The position numbers and the translations under genes were made by a program. Below the pieces are notes generated by a model. It had not been told where the DNA came from. It saw only the letters and a program-made list of their open reading frames with translations, and searched no databases. A stretch of DNA of 64,000 nt from Pseudosulfitobacter pseudonitzschiae. GTDB lineage: Bacteria > Pseudomonadota > Alphaproteobacteria > Rhodobacterales > Rhodobacteraceae. The number at the start of each line of letters is the position of its first letter. Position 1 is the stretch's first letter. The stretch lies in the NCBI RefSeq assembly GCF_002222635.1, contig NZ_CP022415.1:2294001-2358000 (forward strand), written 5' to 3'. Shown piece after piece: positions 43,549-52,748 of this stretch.

Positions 43549-44240
43549 CGAAACGTCAGATAATGCGGCACGCGCCCCTCGCGCAGTGCCTTTTTCTCGT
43601 ATCGCGTCGAAATCCAGTCATCCCACGCCACGCGCCAATCGCCTGGCCTCTCGGCCAGCCATTCAAACCCGTGGTCCGGTACCTGTTCCAGCGTCTGACG
43701 TACATAATCGGGAATATCCGTCGCCACCCGAAAAATCGCTCCGGGCTTTAGCACCCGCACCAGCGGGGCCAGATGTTCCGGCGTCACGAACCGCCGCCGG
43801 TGATGCCGCGCCTTGGGCCACGGATCGGGATAGAGCAGGAACGCACGGTCAATCGACGCCTCGGGCAGCACGTCGAACATATCGCGCACATCGCCGGGAT
43901 AGACCGCAAGATTCTCGACCTTGGCCTTGCGAATCTTGCCCAACAGCATCGCCACACCGTTTATATACGGTTCGCAGCCGATGATACCCACATCTGGATT
44001 GGCCGCCGCCTGATGCACCATATGCTCGCCACCGCCAAAACCGATTTCCAGCCAGACGGGTTTGCCCCCGAACAGCGCCTGCAAATCCAGCGGCACGCGG
44101 TCGGGGTTCACGTCCCAATCCACAGGCCCCGGCGACAGGGCAGTCAGGTCTTGGTCAAGATAACCTTCCTGGCTGGCCTTCAGGTGCTTGCCCTTGCGGC
44201 GGCCATAAAAGTTGCGGTGGGGGCGTGTGGGTGTGTTCAT
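43539..44240 (-). CDS. trmB: tRNA (guanine-N7-)-methyltransferase
   Basis: A 233-residue SAM enzyme that makes m7G46 in tRNA. WLEIGFGGGEHMVHQA is the SAM loop, GCEPYINGVAMLLGKI and NLAVYPGDVRDMF follow, and LLYPDPWPKARHHRRRFV is the conserved catalytic region. The N-terminal NFYGRRKGKHLK is typical for alphaproteobacteria. It usually lies beside metK, as here. Confidence 0.96.
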   Translation of the reverse strand: MNTPTRPHRNFYGRRKGKHLKASQEGYLDQDLTALSPGPVDWDVNPDRVPLDLQALFGGKPVWLEIGFGGGEHMVHQAAANPDVGIIGCEPYINGVAMLLGKIRKAKVENLAVYPGDVRDMFDVLPEASIDRAFLLYPDPWPKARHHRRRFVTPEHLAPLVRVLKPGAIFRVATDIPDYVRQTLEQVPDHGFEWLAERPGDWRVAWDDWISTRYEKKALREGRVPHYLTFRKK

Positions 44241-44342
44241 GGCGGCGGTTTAGCGCCAAGTTTGTCGATGCGCAACGCAACGTATCGCTTCCCTGAGCCG
44301 CGTCCCCTGCTAGCGTTCGTCCCAGTCGAACAGGAGACCTTC

Positions 44343-44657
44343 ATGAGTCACGTCCACGTCATCGCCATCATCACCGCCACCCCCGGCCAGCGCGCCGAGC
44401 TTCTGGCGAAATTCAACGCCAACGTGCCCGCCGTCCACGCCGAAGACGGCTGCATCAGCTACCGCGCCGTCACCGACACAGCCGGTGTCGGCCCGTTCCA
44501 GACACCCATTGGCGAAGACACTTTTATGGTGATCGAAGAATGGGCCAGCCTTGATGCGCTGATGGCCCATGCGGTCGCGCCCCACATGAAAGCCTATGGC
44601 AAAGCGACCAAAGACATGATCGCAGACCGCAAAATCCACGTTCTCAGCCCCGCCTGA
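44343..44657 (+). CDS. Antibiotic-biosynthesis-monooxygenase-domain protein (putative quinol monooxygenase)
   Basis: A 104-residue ferredoxin-like ABM protein. HVIAIITATPGQRAELLAKF, the CISYRAVTD strand, FMVIEEWASLDALMAHAVAPHM and the final strand form the dimeric alpha/beta barrel seen in YgiN-type quinol monooxygenases, which need no cofactor. I start at 44343 with GGAG 8-10 bases upstream; the frame is open far upstream inside trmB on the other strand. It sits between convergent metK and trmB, with a bidirectional terminator after it. Confidence 0.85.
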   Translation: MSHVHVIAIITATPGQRAELLAKFNANVPAVHAEDGCISYRAVTDTAGVGPFQTPIGEDTFMVIEEWASLDALMAHAVAPHMKAYGKATKDMIADRKIHVLSPA

Positions 44658-44661
44658 ACCA

Positions 44662-44701
44662 AAACAGGGCGACGCCACCGCTGGCACCGCCCTGTTTCTT
44701 T
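44662..44701. terminator. Bidirectional terminator between the ABM gene and metK
   Basis: A 10-bp perfect stem (44662-44671 with 44688-44697), with an inner GCCA/TGGC pair, is followed by CTTTT on the plus strand and preceded by AAAA, giving TTTT on the minus strand. It can stop transcripts from both sides. Confidence 0.85.
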
Positions 44702-44712
44702 TAGCCCTAAAC

Positions 44713-44754
44713 ATCCCGGGGGAGTGGCGTGAATGCGCTGCCGGGGGGCAGCGC
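44713..44754 (+). repeat. Copy 3 of the dispersed repeat (hairpin half)
   Basis: ATCCCGGGGGAG, then GCGCTGCC-GGGG-GGCAGCGC (44735-44754) as an 8-bp hairpin. The reverse strand of the 57736-57792 copy reads ATCCCGGGGGAGCGCC... and GGGGGGCAGCGCC, so the two are related. It stands right at the metK stop. Confidence 0.5.
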
Positions 44755-44758
44755 GCCC

Positions 44759-45940
44759 CTAGACGGCCGCTTTCAGCGCCTCGACCAGATTGGTGTTTTC
44801 CCAGCTGAACCCGCCATCCGCTTCCGGTGCGCGGCCAAAGTGGCCATAGGCCGCTGTGCGCTGATAGATCGGCTTGTTCAGGCTCAGATGTTCGCGGATG
44901 CCGCGCGGGGTCAGATCCATGACCTTGTCGATTGCCGCCTCGATCGCCACAGGTGCGACAGCGCCTGTGCCGAAGGTATCGCAATAAATCGACAGTGGCT
45001 TGCTGACGCCGATGGCATAGCTGAGCTGGATCGTGCATTTTTCAGCCAGCCCCGCCGCCACGACGTTCTTGGCCAGATAGCGCGCCGCATAGGCCGCCGA
45101 GCGGTCCACTTTGGTCGGATCCTTGCCCGAGAACGCGCCGCCGCCGTGCGGGGCGGCACCGCCGTAAGTGTCCACGATGATCTTGCGCCCTGTCAGGCCC
45201 GCGTCGCCGTCGGGGCCGCCGATCACGAACTTGCCTGTGGGGTTTACGTGCCATTTGGTATCATCGGTCAGCCAGCCTTCGGGCAGCACTTCGATGATAT
45301 AGGGCTCGACGATGGCGCGAATGTCGGCGCTGGTCAGGTCGGGGTCCATATGCTGGGTAGACAGCACCAGCGACGACACGCCAACCGGCTTGCCATTTTC
45401 ATAGCGCACCGAAAGCTGGCTCTTGGCATCGGGGCCAAGCGCCGGCTCGGTGCCGTTTTTGCGCACCTCGGCCAGGCGTTGCAGGATCGCGTGGGCATAC
45501 AGGATCGGTGCGGGCATCAACGCTTTGGTTTCGTTGGTGGCAAAGCCGAACATGATGCCTTGGTCGCCTGCGCCTTCTTCCTTGTCCGTGGCCGCATTCA
45601 CGCCTTGGGCGATATGCGCGGACTGTTCATGCAGCAGGTTGGTGATCTCACAGGTCTTCCAGTGGAATTTTTCCTGCTCGTAGCCGATGTCACGGATACA
45701 ATCGCGGGCGATATCTTCGATCCGCACCATGTATTCATGCAGCTTTTCCTGATCCGACAGGCCGATCTCACCGCCAATGATGACACGGTTGGTGGTGGCA
45801 AAGGTCTCGCAGGCGACACGCGCTTCAGGCTCTTGTGCCAGCAGGGCGTCAAGCACTGCGTCGGAAATGCGGTCGCAGACCTTATCAGGGTGCCCCTCGG
45901 AAACGGATTCCGAGGTGAAGATGTAATTGTTCCGGGACAT
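44759..45940 (-). CDS. metK: S-adenosylmethionine synthetase
   Basis: A 393-residue enzyme that makes SAM from methionine and [45 protein letters not shown], the [16 protein letters not shown] loop and the P-loop-like [26 protein letters not shown] are all in place. I start at 45940: GGAG lies 7 bases before this ATG, and the upstream in-frame ATG at 45952 is within the riboswitch. The SAM/SAH riboswitch directly overlaps the ribosome-binding site, so translation should fall when SAM is plentiful. Confidence 0.98.
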   Translation of the reverse strand: MSRNNYIFTSESVSEGHPDKVCDRISDAVLDALLAQEPEARVACETFATTNRVIIGGEIGLSDQEKLHEYMVRIEDIARDCIRDIGYEQEKFHWKTCEITNLLHEQSAHIAQGVNAATDKEEGAGDQGIMFGFATNETKALMPAPILYAHAILQRLAEVRKNGTEPALGPDAKSQLSVRYENGKPVGVSSLVLSTQHMDPDLTSADIRAIVEPYIIEVLPEGWLTDDTKWHVNPTGKFVIGGPDGDAGLTGRKIIVDTYGGAAPHGGGAFSGKDPTKVDRSAAYAARYLAKNVVAAGLAEKCTIQLSYAIGVSKPLSIYCDTFGTGAVAPVAIEAAIDKVMDLTPRGIREHLSLNKPIYQRTAAYGHFGRAPEADGGFSWENTNLVEALKAAV

Positions 45941-45942
45941 GA

Positions 45943-45990
45943 AGTGCTCCATTGAAGTTCATGTGTCACGCCAGGAAGCCGTTGTGACAC
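45943..45990 (-). promoter_or_regulatory. metK: SAM/SAH riboswitch controlling metK
   Basis: On the minus strand GTGTCAC (45990-45984) pairs with GTGACAC (45969-45963) to form the P1 stem; the loop CAACGGCTTCCTGGCG (between them) and the downstream AATGGAGCA (to 45943) match the SAM/SAH riboswitch consensus known from Rhodobacteraceae metK leaders. The GGAG at 45950-45947 is the metK ribosome-binding site and forms the pseudoknot with the CTTCC of the loop. Ligand binding should therefore hide it and block translation. The match is near-literal and leaves little doubt. Confidence 0.93.
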
Positions 45991-46002
45991 GTTCAGTCCG
46001 GT

Positions 46003-47493
46003 TTATGGGTGGCGGCGTGGGGCGTCAATCGAAATGCGGCGTGCCAAAAGGACGCTCCCCCCCAGCAACAACAGCACCAACAGTGGCAAGTCACCGGTAC
46101 GCGCATAGAGCGTGGGCGGCAAAGCCGCAGGCAGGACTGCATCCACATGGCCCGCAACACCCAGCGGCAGGCTATCCAGCACCTGCCCGCGCGGGCCAAT
46201 CATCGCCGAAATGCCCGTATTGGCCGCACGCGCCAGCGGCAGCCCCTGTTCGATCGCGCGCATCCTTGCCTGCGCCAGATGTTGTTGCGGACCTGCGTGC
46301 TGGCCAAACCATGCGTCATTTGTAATCTGGATCAGAAAAGCGGGACGCACAGGGGCCGCCCCGACGTCCTGGGCAAAGACGGCCTCGTAGCAAATCAACG
46401 GCAGCGCCTGGCCCAAGTCACCCAGATCCACCATGCGCGGACCGGGACCACGACCATAGCCGCCCACGGCCTCGGCCAGCCCACGCAGCCCGATGCTCGA
46501 GGCCAGATCGCTCAGCGGCATATATTCGCCAAAGGGCACCAAATGGTATTTGTCATAAATATCCGTGACCTGCGCGTTTCCATCCACCACCACAAGCGAG
46601 TTGTAATACCAGTCCTCGTCCCGCCGCTGGATGCCCAAAACCACAGGAGCCCCGCGCGCCGAGATGGCGATCTGGTCAAACACCGGCTGGGCGTATTCCA
46701 GCAGATAGGGCACAGCGGTTTCCGGCCAGACCAGCAGATCGGGCCGGGGCTCTGCCGCCGTGGCATTCAGAAGCCGGTTCATGAAAACGGGCAGTTTTTC
46801 GGGATCGAATTTTTCCTGTTGCGGTGCGTTGGGTTGGACCAGACGCACCACGTGGGGGGTCAACTCGGGCGCTGGCAAAGACATGGGCCACAGCACCGAT
46901 GCCAGTGCGAGTGCGGCTGGTGGCAGCACCAGCAGCGGGCGGTCCATCAACTGCACCAACACAGCCGCGCCAGCGCACAGCACCAGCATCATGCCATATG
47001 GGCCAACCCATGCCAGAGCTTGCGCGGCGGGTGTGTCCAGCAATCCTTGGGGCAGCATCCCCCACGGGAATCCGGTAAACAGATAGCCCCGCGCCAGTTC
47101 CGCCAGAGGCCACAGCACCGCAAGGCCCAGCACGCCCGCCCGCAACCGCCGTGCCAACGAAAAGGCCAGCCCCCAGAATGCCGCCAACAAGGCCGACATG
47201 CCCGCCAGCGCAAATGGCGCCATCCAGGCGTGGCGGTCCGCATCAATCTGAAAGGGTTCTGTTAGCCACGACAGCGATAACACAAAATAGGCAAAGCCGA
47301 TTGCAAAGCCCACCAGCCCTGCCCGTCCGGCGCGTGCGGCCCCGCGATAGAACTCAAAACTGACCAAAAAAGCGATCAGCATCGGCACCGGCATATCGAC
47401 CGGCGCCTGCCCCAAAGCCATCACCGCCCCGCAGCCCAGTGCGATCAAAAGCCACTGCCACAGCGTGCGTGCCGCAAGCCAAGCGACTATCAT
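46003..47493 (-). CDS. lnt: Apolipoprotein N-acyltransferase
   Basis: A 496-residue inner-membrane enzyme that adds the third acyl chain to lipoproteins. About six hydrophobic helices (1-220) precede a nitrilase-type periplasmic domain with the triad: Glu in LLVWPETAVPYLL, Lys in YDKYHLVPFGEYMPL, Cys in LICYEAVF; RAANTGISAMIGPRG is also typical. A last helix (about 465-485) closes it. It overlaps corC by 4 bases and ends 62 bases before metK, which holds the riboswitch. Confidence 0.96.
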   Translation of the reverse strand: MIVAWLAARTLWQWLLIALGCGAVMALGQAPVDMPVPMLIAFLVSFEFYRGAARAGRAGLVGFAIGFAYFVLSLSWLTEPFQIDADRHAWMAPFALAGMSALLAAFWGLAFSLARRLRAGVLGLAVLWPLAELARGYLFTGFPWGMLPQGLLDTPAAQALAWVGPYGMMLVLCAGAAVLVQLMDRPLLVLPPAALALASVLWPMSLPAPELTPHVVRLVQPNAPQQEKFDPEKLPVFMNRLLNATAAEPRPDLLVWPETAVPYLLEYAQPVFDQIAISARGAPVVLGIQRRDEDWYYNSLVVVDGNAQVTDIYDKYHLVPFGEYMPLSDLASSIGLRGLAEAVGGYGRGPGPRMVDLGDLGQALPLICYEAVFAQDVGAAPVRPAFLIQITNDAWFGQHAGPQQHLAQARMRAIEQGLPLARAANTGISAMIGPRGQVLDSLPLGVAGHVDAVLPAALPPTLYARTGDLPLLVLLLLGGSVLLARRISIDAPRRHP

Positions 47494-48410
47494 CCTGCTG
47501 TGTCATCCTGCCCTGGCAGCCGCACCCGCAGACGCTTGATCCGGCGCGGGTCTGCGTCGATCACTTCGAACTCGGGGCCTTCGGGATGCACGACGACTTC
47601 GCCGCGCGCAGGCACGCGACCTGCCAGCATAAAGACCAGCCCGCCCAGCGTGTCGATCTCTTCGGCGTCCACGTCTTCGTGGTCGGTCAGCGACTGGCCG
47701 ATCTCGGTCTCGAAATCTTCCAGCGGCGTCTTGGCAAGTGCCAGATAACCGTCACCCGAAGCGTCGAGATTAAAAAACTGCCCCTCGTCCACATCATGTT
47801 CGTCCTCGATCTCGCCGATGACCTGTTCGATCAGATCCTCGATCGTTACAAGCCCGTCAACGCCACCATATTCATCAATCACCAGCGCCATGTGCCGCCG
47901 TTCGGTCTGCATCTTGGTCAGCAACACGCCGATGGTCATCGACGGCGGCACAAAAAGCAGCGGGCGAATCATTTCTTCAAGGGTGAAATCCTTACCGCGG
48001 TCGCCGTTGAACCCGTACAGCAACGCCAGATCCTTGAGGTGGGCAAAACCCATGGGCGTGTCCAGCGTGCCCTCGAAAACGGGCAAACGGGTCATGCCGC
48101 TTTCCTTGAAAACCTCGACCAGCTCGTCCAGCGAGATCGTGGCAGGCACCGCGACGATGTCTGCCTTGGGGATAGCCACGTCTTCTACACGCATACGGCG
48201 CAGGTTGATCATACCATGTCCACTGCGGCTGGGTGCGGGATCGGACACCTTGTCAGTCCCGATTTCATCGCTGTCGGAGGGGCTGAGCGCCTCGAACACG
48301 CGGAACAAAAAACCGCCCGACTTCGGGGTGTCGTTCAGCTGGCCTTCTGTGTCTGTCCCAGACTGCGCGCTCTGCGCCGCCTCAGACGATCCTTCGTCGT
48401 TGTCGCCCAT
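47490..48410 (-). CDS. corC: CorC/HlyC-type CBS-domain protein
   Basis: A 306-residue cytoplasmic protein: an acidic, disordered first 60 residues, two CBS domains (about 70-210: VAIPKADIVAVPATISLDELVEVF and RPLLFVPPSMTIGVLLTKMQ, RRHMALVIDEYGGVDGLVTIEDLIEQVIGEI) and a CorC_HlyC FAD-like domain (about 220-300). It has no membrane part. Family members affect magnesium/cobalt handling; next to lnt and ybeY it is a conserved neighbour. Confidence 0.93.
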   Translation of the reverse strand: MGDNDEGSSEAAQSAQSGTDTEGQLNDTPKSGGFLFRVFEALSPSDSDEIGTDKVSDPAPSRSGHGMINLRRMRVEDVAIPKADIVAVPATISLDELVEVFKESGMTRLPVFEGTLDTPMGFAHLKDLALLYGFNGDRGKDFTLEEMIRPLLFVPPSMTIGVLLTKMQTERRHMALVIDEYGGVDGLVTIEDLIEQVIGEIEDEHDVDEGQFFNLDASGDGYLALAKTPLEDFETEIGQSLTDHEDVDAEEIDTLGGLVFMLAGRVPARGEVVVHPEGPEFEVIDADPRRIKRLRVRLPGQDDTAG

Positions 48411-48426
48411 CGGGTCCTTATCCAGT

Positions 48427-48948
48427 TCAAGCAGAGGGGTCTGCCAAGTCCGTCAAGTATGGGTCATCAAGACCCAACTTGCCAAGTATTTCGATTTCCA
48501 GCTGTTCCATCACCGTGGCATCGCCGTCACGCACGTGGTCATACCCTAATAGATGCAGAATACCATGCACGATCAGATGGGTGGCGTGATCCGGCAGGGA
48601 TTTGCCTGCCGCAGAGGCTTCGGTGGCACAGGTGTCATAGGAAATGGCGATGTCTCCCAGTTCAAGCGCGCCGTCAGGATCAGCTTCGGGGGGCAGCGGT
48701 GTGGCACCTTCAATGTGTGCGCCGCGCTCGTCCGAGGGCCAACTGAGCACATTGGTAGGGGTGGGCTTGGCGCGGAAATCGCCGTTCAACTCGGCGATGC
48801 GCGCATCATCGCAGGCCAGAATGGCGATTTCGGCGCCAGCTATGCCCAGATGGGCCAGCGTTGCCCCGGCTGCGCGGTCGGCCAGCGCGGCAAGGCCCGC
48901 CTGTTCCCAGCGGGGGTCTTCGAATGCGATGTCTATCGTGTGGTTCAC
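48427..48948 (-). CDS. ybeY: Endoribonuclease YbeY (rRNA maturation factor)
   Basis: A 173-residue zinc RNase that matures 16S rRNA. HLIVHGILHLLGYDH is the H-x3-H-x5-H zinc site, PTNVLSWP and LGDIAISYDT precede it. No ATG fits; I chose the GTG at 48948 (VNHTIDIAFEDPRW), with another GTG at 48957 possible. The ribosome site is poor because a dispersed repeat occupies the 48957-49004 gap. phoH precedes and corC follows after 16 bases, the standard order. Confidence 0.95.
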   Translation of the reverse strand: MNHTIDIAFEDPRWEQAGLAALADRAAGATLAHLGIAGAEIAILACDDARIAELNGDFRAKPTPTNVLSWPSDERGAHIEGATPLPPEADPDGALELGDIAISYDTCATEASAAGKSLPDHATHLIVHGILHLLGYDHVRDGDATVMEQLEIEILGKLGLDDPYLTDLADPSA

Positions 48949-48956
48949 GTTGTGCA

Positions 48957-49004
48957 CCGGGGGCCAAGCCCCCGGACCCCCGGGATATTTCAAGCCAAAA
49001 GAAG
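48957..49004 (+). repeat. Copy 4 of the dispersed intergenic repeat
   Basis: CCCCCGGGATATTTCAAGCC followed by AAAAGAAG (48977-49004) matches the copy at 57765-57792 at all but four or five of 28 positions. A hairpin CCGGGGGC-CAA-GCCCCCGG (48957-48975) lies next to it. It sits inside an operon, between phoH and ybeY, and touches the possible ybeY starts. Confidence 0.7.
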
Positions 49005-49006
49005 GG

Positions 49007-50041
49007 TCAGCCTGATTGTGTATCTGCCTCGTAGGCTTCGATGATCGCAGCCACAAGGGGGTGGCGTACCACGTCTTTCGAGGTGAAGTAGTTGAAGCTG
49101 ATCTTGGGGATGTCCTTGAGCAGCCGTTCGGCGTCTTGCAGGCCCGAAGGCTGTCCGCGTGGCAGGTCGATCTGGGTGCGGTCACCGGTGATGACCATGC
49201 GCGAGCCTTCGCCAAGACGGGTCAGGAACATCTTCATCTGCATGGTGGTCGCGTTTTGCGCCTCGTCCAGCACCACAAAGGCGCGGGCCAGCGTGCGCCC
49301 GCGCATAAAGGCAAGCGGTGCGATTTCGATCTGCTTTTCTTCAACCAGTTTGGCCAATTGTTTGCCAGGCAGAAAGTCGTTCAGCGCGTCATAGAGCGGC
49401 TGCATATAAGGATCGACCTTGTCCTTCATGTCACCGGGCAGATACCCCAGTTTCTCGCCAGCCTCGACGGCGGGGCGGCTGAGGATGATCTTGTCGACAT
49501 GGCCACCGATGAACATCGACACGCCCACAGCCACGGCAAGATAGGTCTTGCCAGTACCGGCAGGGCCGATGCCAAAGGCCAGTTCATTTTCGAACAGCGA
49601 TTGCACATAGGCCTTTTGAGCCTCGGTACGCGGCTCGACCGGCTTTTTGCGGGTCTTGATCTCGACCTTGTGACCGACGGGCATTTCCATCTGGTCGCCC
49701 CGCATCGGTCTGCGGGCATCGTCGCTGCCGCCGCCCATGCGCAACTCGCGGTCGATGTCGCCGGGCTCAACGTCGCGACCGGATTCGAGTCGTAAATACA
49801 GCGCGTTCATAATCTCGAGTGCGCGGGCGCGGGCATCCTGTGTGCCCAGAATGGCCAGATGATTGCCGCGGCGCACGATCTGCACCTCAAGCGCGGATTC
49901 AATCGCGGTGAGGTTGCGATCATACGGACCACACAGGTCGATCAGCAATCGGTTGTCGGGAAAGTCCACCAACGTTTCTGCGGGGGGGACGGTGTCGATC
50001 GGGGTAAGGGGCGCGCCTGTGGCCAATGCCTGCTCCTGCAT
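49007..50041 (-). CDS. phoH: PhoH family ATPase (YbeZ-type)
   Basis: A 344-residue cytoplasmic P-loop ATPase. An N-terminal KH-like part (about 20-100) is followed by the helicase-like domain with Walker A FGIGPAGTGKTYLAV, ILSRPAVEAGEKLGYLPGD, Walker B AFVVLDEAQNAT and the sensor VITGDRTQIDLP. It works with YbeY on rRNA or RNA decay. I give the ATG at 50041; a TTG at 50065 would extend it by 8 residues, and neither has a strong ribosome site. Confidence 0.95.
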   Translation of the reverse strand: MQEQALATGAPLTPIDTVPPAETLVDFPDNRLLIDLCGPYDRNLTAIESALEVQIVRRGNHLAILGTQDARARALEIMNALYLRLESGRDVEPGDIDRELRMGGGSDDARRPMRGDQMEMPVGHKVEIKTRKKPVEPRTEAQKAYVQSLFENELAFGIGPAGTGKTYLAVAVGVSMFIGGHVDKIILSRPAVEAGEKLGYLPGDMKDKVDPYMQPLYDALNDFLPGKQLAKLVEEKQIEIAPLAFMRGRTLARAFVVLDEAQNATTMQMKMFLTRLGEGSRMVITGDRTQIDLPRGQPSGLQDAERLLKDIPKISFNYFTSKDVVRHPLVAAIIEAYEADTQSG

Positions 50042-50135
50042 CAGGGGTCTGATGTAGCGTCGCAAGTTTGTACGGGCTGTGCAACTGGCACGATCGGGTT
50101 TTTGCCGGATTTCACAAGAAATTCACGCCACCGAT

Positions 50136-50172
50136 GGAAAAAGGGCCAAAGCGTCTTGTGCCTTGGCCCTTT
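50136..50172 (-). terminator. Terminator of the OmpA/lipoprotein pair
   Basis: A 10-bp perfect stem (50140-50149 with 50163-50172), 13-base loop, runs into TTTTTCC on the minus strand, 29 bases after the lipoprotein stop. It separates this pair from phoH. Confidence 0.85.
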
Positions 50173-50200
50173 GATGTTCTGTCATAGGCGGTAAGTTGCC

Positions 50201-50500
50201 TTAGTTCGGGTCGACCACGCTGGACCCGCGTTTGAAATTGCCCACGGTTTGTGTGGGCGCGGCCACACCGGAGCAGACCGGTTTGCCGTATTTATCAAGA
50301 CGCGCGGACAGATAGCCTTCGAGGCCATCGTCGATGATCCAATGGTCGCAGCCGTTGGGATCGACCCAGATACCCGCTTTCAGTTGGCTCAGATCCTTGC
50401 TGTCAAAGCCACGGTCAACGGTTTTGTCAGGTGAATACCCGGTGCCGCAAGCGGCAAGGCCGAAGGCACACAAGCTAAGCGAAAGTGCAATGCGTTTCAC
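50201..50500 (-). CDS. Small lipoprotein with a WVDP...C domain
   Basis: A 99-residue lipoprotein: signal MKRIALSLSLCAFGLAAC with lipobox LAAC (modified Cys18), a short linker, then the domain IWVDPNGCDHWIIDDGLEGY...GKPVC (44-76), which recurs in the OmpA protein just upstream. The start is GTG at 50500 with AAGGG 9 bases before it; upstream frame is not conserved. It begins 14 bases after the OmpA gene. Asp after the lipid Cys is absent (CGTG), so sorting to the outer membrane is likely. Function unknown. Confidence 0.8.
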   Translation of the reverse strand: MKRIALSLSLCAFGLAACGTGYSPDKTVDRGFDSKDLSQLKAGIWVDPNGCDHWIIDDGLEGYLSARLDKYGKPVCSGVAAPTQTVGNFKRGSSVVDPN

Positions 50501-50513
50501 AATAATGGTCCCT

Positions 50514-51104
50514 TCAACGGATACAGATAATTTCAACGCGGCGGTTCTTGGCCATACCGGCCACAGTCCCGTTTGACGCAGCGGGCATACGTTCGCCGTA
50601 GCCACGCACATCAGCAATACGCGCACCGGTGGCTTGCGCCACCGAGGCAACCGCATTTGCGCGGTTCAGCGACAAACGCATGTTATATGCGTCAGAGGCG
50701 CGGCTGTCGGTGTGACCGGTGATGATATAGCTGGTGGCACCGGTGCTTTGGAAAAACTGCGCCAGACGCTGTTTGCCACCCGCAGAAATACGGTAGCTGT
50801 CGGTGGCAAAGAACTGGTCGGTTTCCATCACACCGCAGACATTGCCCCGACGACAGACCGGAATGCCCTGGCGAGACACATGCGGTGTCATATAGCCTTC
50901 GGCGCCATCATCCATGACCCAGTGTTCACATCCGTCCGGGTCGACCCAGATGGTTGGAATGTACTGGCCACGGTCACGGCCTCCTTGCGAACTTGTCTGC
51001 GCATCGACGTCCGCCGCCGAAACAACAACAGTCGCAAGCGCGACGGCCATTGCAGCAGCCACGCGCGTAATCGCGCTTGTGACTTTGGAAAGTGTGTTAC
51101 CCAC
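50514..51104 (-). CDS. OmpA-family protein with an N-terminal WVDP...C domain
   Basis: A 196-residue secreted protein: Sec signal (about 1-35, ending VDA), then the same domain as in the following lipoprotein, IWVDPDGCEHWVMDDGAEGY...GIPVC (52-84), and an OmpA C-terminal domain (about 95-196) with YIITGHTDSRASDAYNMRLS and RANAV, the peptidoglycan-binding Asp and Arg motif. It should tie the envelope to the cell wall. The start is GTG at 51104 with AAGGGA upstream. There is no beta-barrel or lipobox, so it may be periplasmic and bound to the wall only. Confidence 0.85.
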   Translation of the reverse strand: MGNTLSKVTSAITRVAAAMAVALATVVVSAADVDAQTSSQGGRDRGQYIPTIWVDPDGCEHWVMDDGAEGYMTPHVSRQGIPVCRRGNVCGVMETDQFFATDSYRISAGGKQRLAQFFQSTGATSYIITGHTDSRASDAYNMRLSLNRANAVASVAQATGARIADVRGYGERMPAASNGTVAGMAKNRRVEIICIR

Positions 51105-51301
51105 AGCTCTATCCCTTATAAATTGTTCCCCCGCAGAGCCCCGGAAATAAAATTGGCAGCTCGGACCTCTGCTACTATTGTTTCAGAGTAGGAAAATTTT
51201 AACCTTCTGTGAAGCCGCATTAACCAGATATTGTGGCTATTTTCACGACACTTACAGGGTAAGGTGGCAATTTGGGCCAAAATTGGACACAGCCCCGCAT
51301 G

Positions 51302-52639
51302 TCAGTCCAGCACGACACCACCCAGCGAATTGGTACCTGATGACACGATTCTGACGGGGCGGACCTCGCCTTGGGTCACGTTGCCGCCAGTGACGTGCAC
51401 CGCGTGCAAATAATCGGATTTGCCGACCATCTGGTCCGCCTGACGTCCCGGCTTTTCAAACAGGACATCGACGGTGCGGCCGACCATGGCCTCTTGGATC
51501 TCGCGCTGGTGGCGGGTGATAAGGCCCTGAATGCGTTGCAAACGGGCGTCGCCTTCGGCGGCATCGACCTGCGGGCGCTCGGCTGCGGGTGTGCCGGGGC
51601 GGGTCGAGTATTTGAACGAATAGGCATAGCCGTATTTGACCTCTTCGATCAAATCCAGCGTGGCCTGAAAATCGGCTTCCGTCTCTTCGGGAAAGCCGAC
51701 GATAAAGTCGCCCGACATCACAATATCGGGCCGCGCGGCGCGGATGCGTTCGATCAGCCGCAGATAGCTTTCGGCGGTATGGCTGCGGTTCATCCGTTTG
51801 AGGATGCGGTCGCTGCCCGACTGCACCGGCAAATGCAGATAGGGCATCAGCTTGGCACAGGTGCCATGCGCCTCGATCAGGTCATCGGTCATGTCATTGG
51901 GGTGACTGGTGGTAAAGCGGATGCGCTTCAGCCCGTCGATCTTGTCCAGATCCCAGATCAGCTTGGCCAATGTGTAATCCGACCCGTCCGGCCCCGCCCC
52001 GTGATAGGCGTTTACGTTCTGGCCCAGCAGGGTGATTTCGCGCACGCCACGATCTACCAGCTCCTTGGCCTCGTCGATGATACGGGCGGCGGGGCGGCTG
52101 ACTTCTGCGCCACGGGTATAGGGCACCACACAAAAGGCGCAGAATTTGTCACAGCCTTCCTGCACGGTCAGAAACGCGGTGGGGCCGCGTGCGGCCTTGG
52201 GGCGCGATTTCAACTGTTCGAATTTGTCCTCTTCGGGAAAATCCGTGTCCAGTGTTTTCTCGCCCCTGCGCGCCTTGGCCTCCATCTCGGGCAGACGGTG
52301 ATAGCTTTGTGGGCCCACGACCAGATCGACCAGAGGCTGACGGCGCATGATCTCGGCCCCTTCGGCTTGTGCCACGCAACCAGCAACCCCGATCATCAGA
52401 TCGGGTTTGTCATCTTTCAGATCACGATAACGGCCCAGTTCGGAGTAAATCTTTTCAGCTGCTTTTTCACGAATGTGACAGGTGTTGAGCAAGATCATGT
52501 CGGCATCGGCTGCCGTCTTTGTCTCGACATAGCCCTGGCCGCCCAGCGCCTCGGCCATGCGTTCACTGTCATAGACGTTCATCTGACAGCCATAGGTCTT
52601 GATAAACAGCTTTTTGGGTGCGGTTTTTGTCTGGGTCAT
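51302..52639 (-). CDS. miaB: tRNA-2-methylthio-N6-dimethylallyladenosine synthase
   Basis: A 445-residue radical-SAM methylthiotransferase that modifies A37 of tRNA. The N-terminal domain carries three Cys ([25 protein letters not shown]) for one cluster; the radical-SAM cluster is [15 protein letters not shown]; the TRAM domain ends it ([15 protein letters not shown]...). I start at 52639; an in-frame ATG three codons earlier is possible. The usual next gene, phoH, is displaced by the OmpA/lipoprotein pair. Confidence 0.97.
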   Translation of the reverse strand: MTQTKTAPKKLFIKTYGCQMNVYDSERMAEALGGQGYVETKTAADADMILLNTCHIREKAAEKIYSELGRYRDLKDDKPDLMIGVAGCVAQAEGAEIMRRQPLVDLVVGPQSYHRLPEMEAKARRGEKTLDTDFPEEDKFEQLKSRPKAARGPTAFLTVQEGCDKFCAFCVVPYTRGAEVSRPAARIIDEAKELVDRGVREITLLGQNVNAYHGAGPDGSDYTLAKLIWDLDKIDGLKRIRFTTSHPNDMTDDLIEAHGTCAKLMPYLHLPVQSGSDRILKRMNRSHTAESYLRLIERIRAARPDIVMSGDFIVGFPEETEADFQATLDLIEEVKYGYAYSFKYSTRPGTPAAERPQVDAAEGDARLQRIQGLITRHQREIQEAMVGRTVDVLFEKPGRQADQMVGKSDYLHAVHVTGGNVTQGEVRPVRIVSSGTNSLGGVVLD

Positions 52640-52748
52640 GACGGGCATCCGGGCATCTGGGGTCAGGTTTGCGGTGCTATCAGTATGCCGCACATCTTGC
52701 AATGAGAGCCAGTTTGTCGGACTTTGCGCGAAACGAACAGGCCAGCCA

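Noticed and set aside
48427-49215. YbeY starting at the far upstream ATG at 49215
   Set aside because: That region overlaps phoH and a dispersed repeat and has no YbeY-like sequence; the GTG at 48948 fits the family start.
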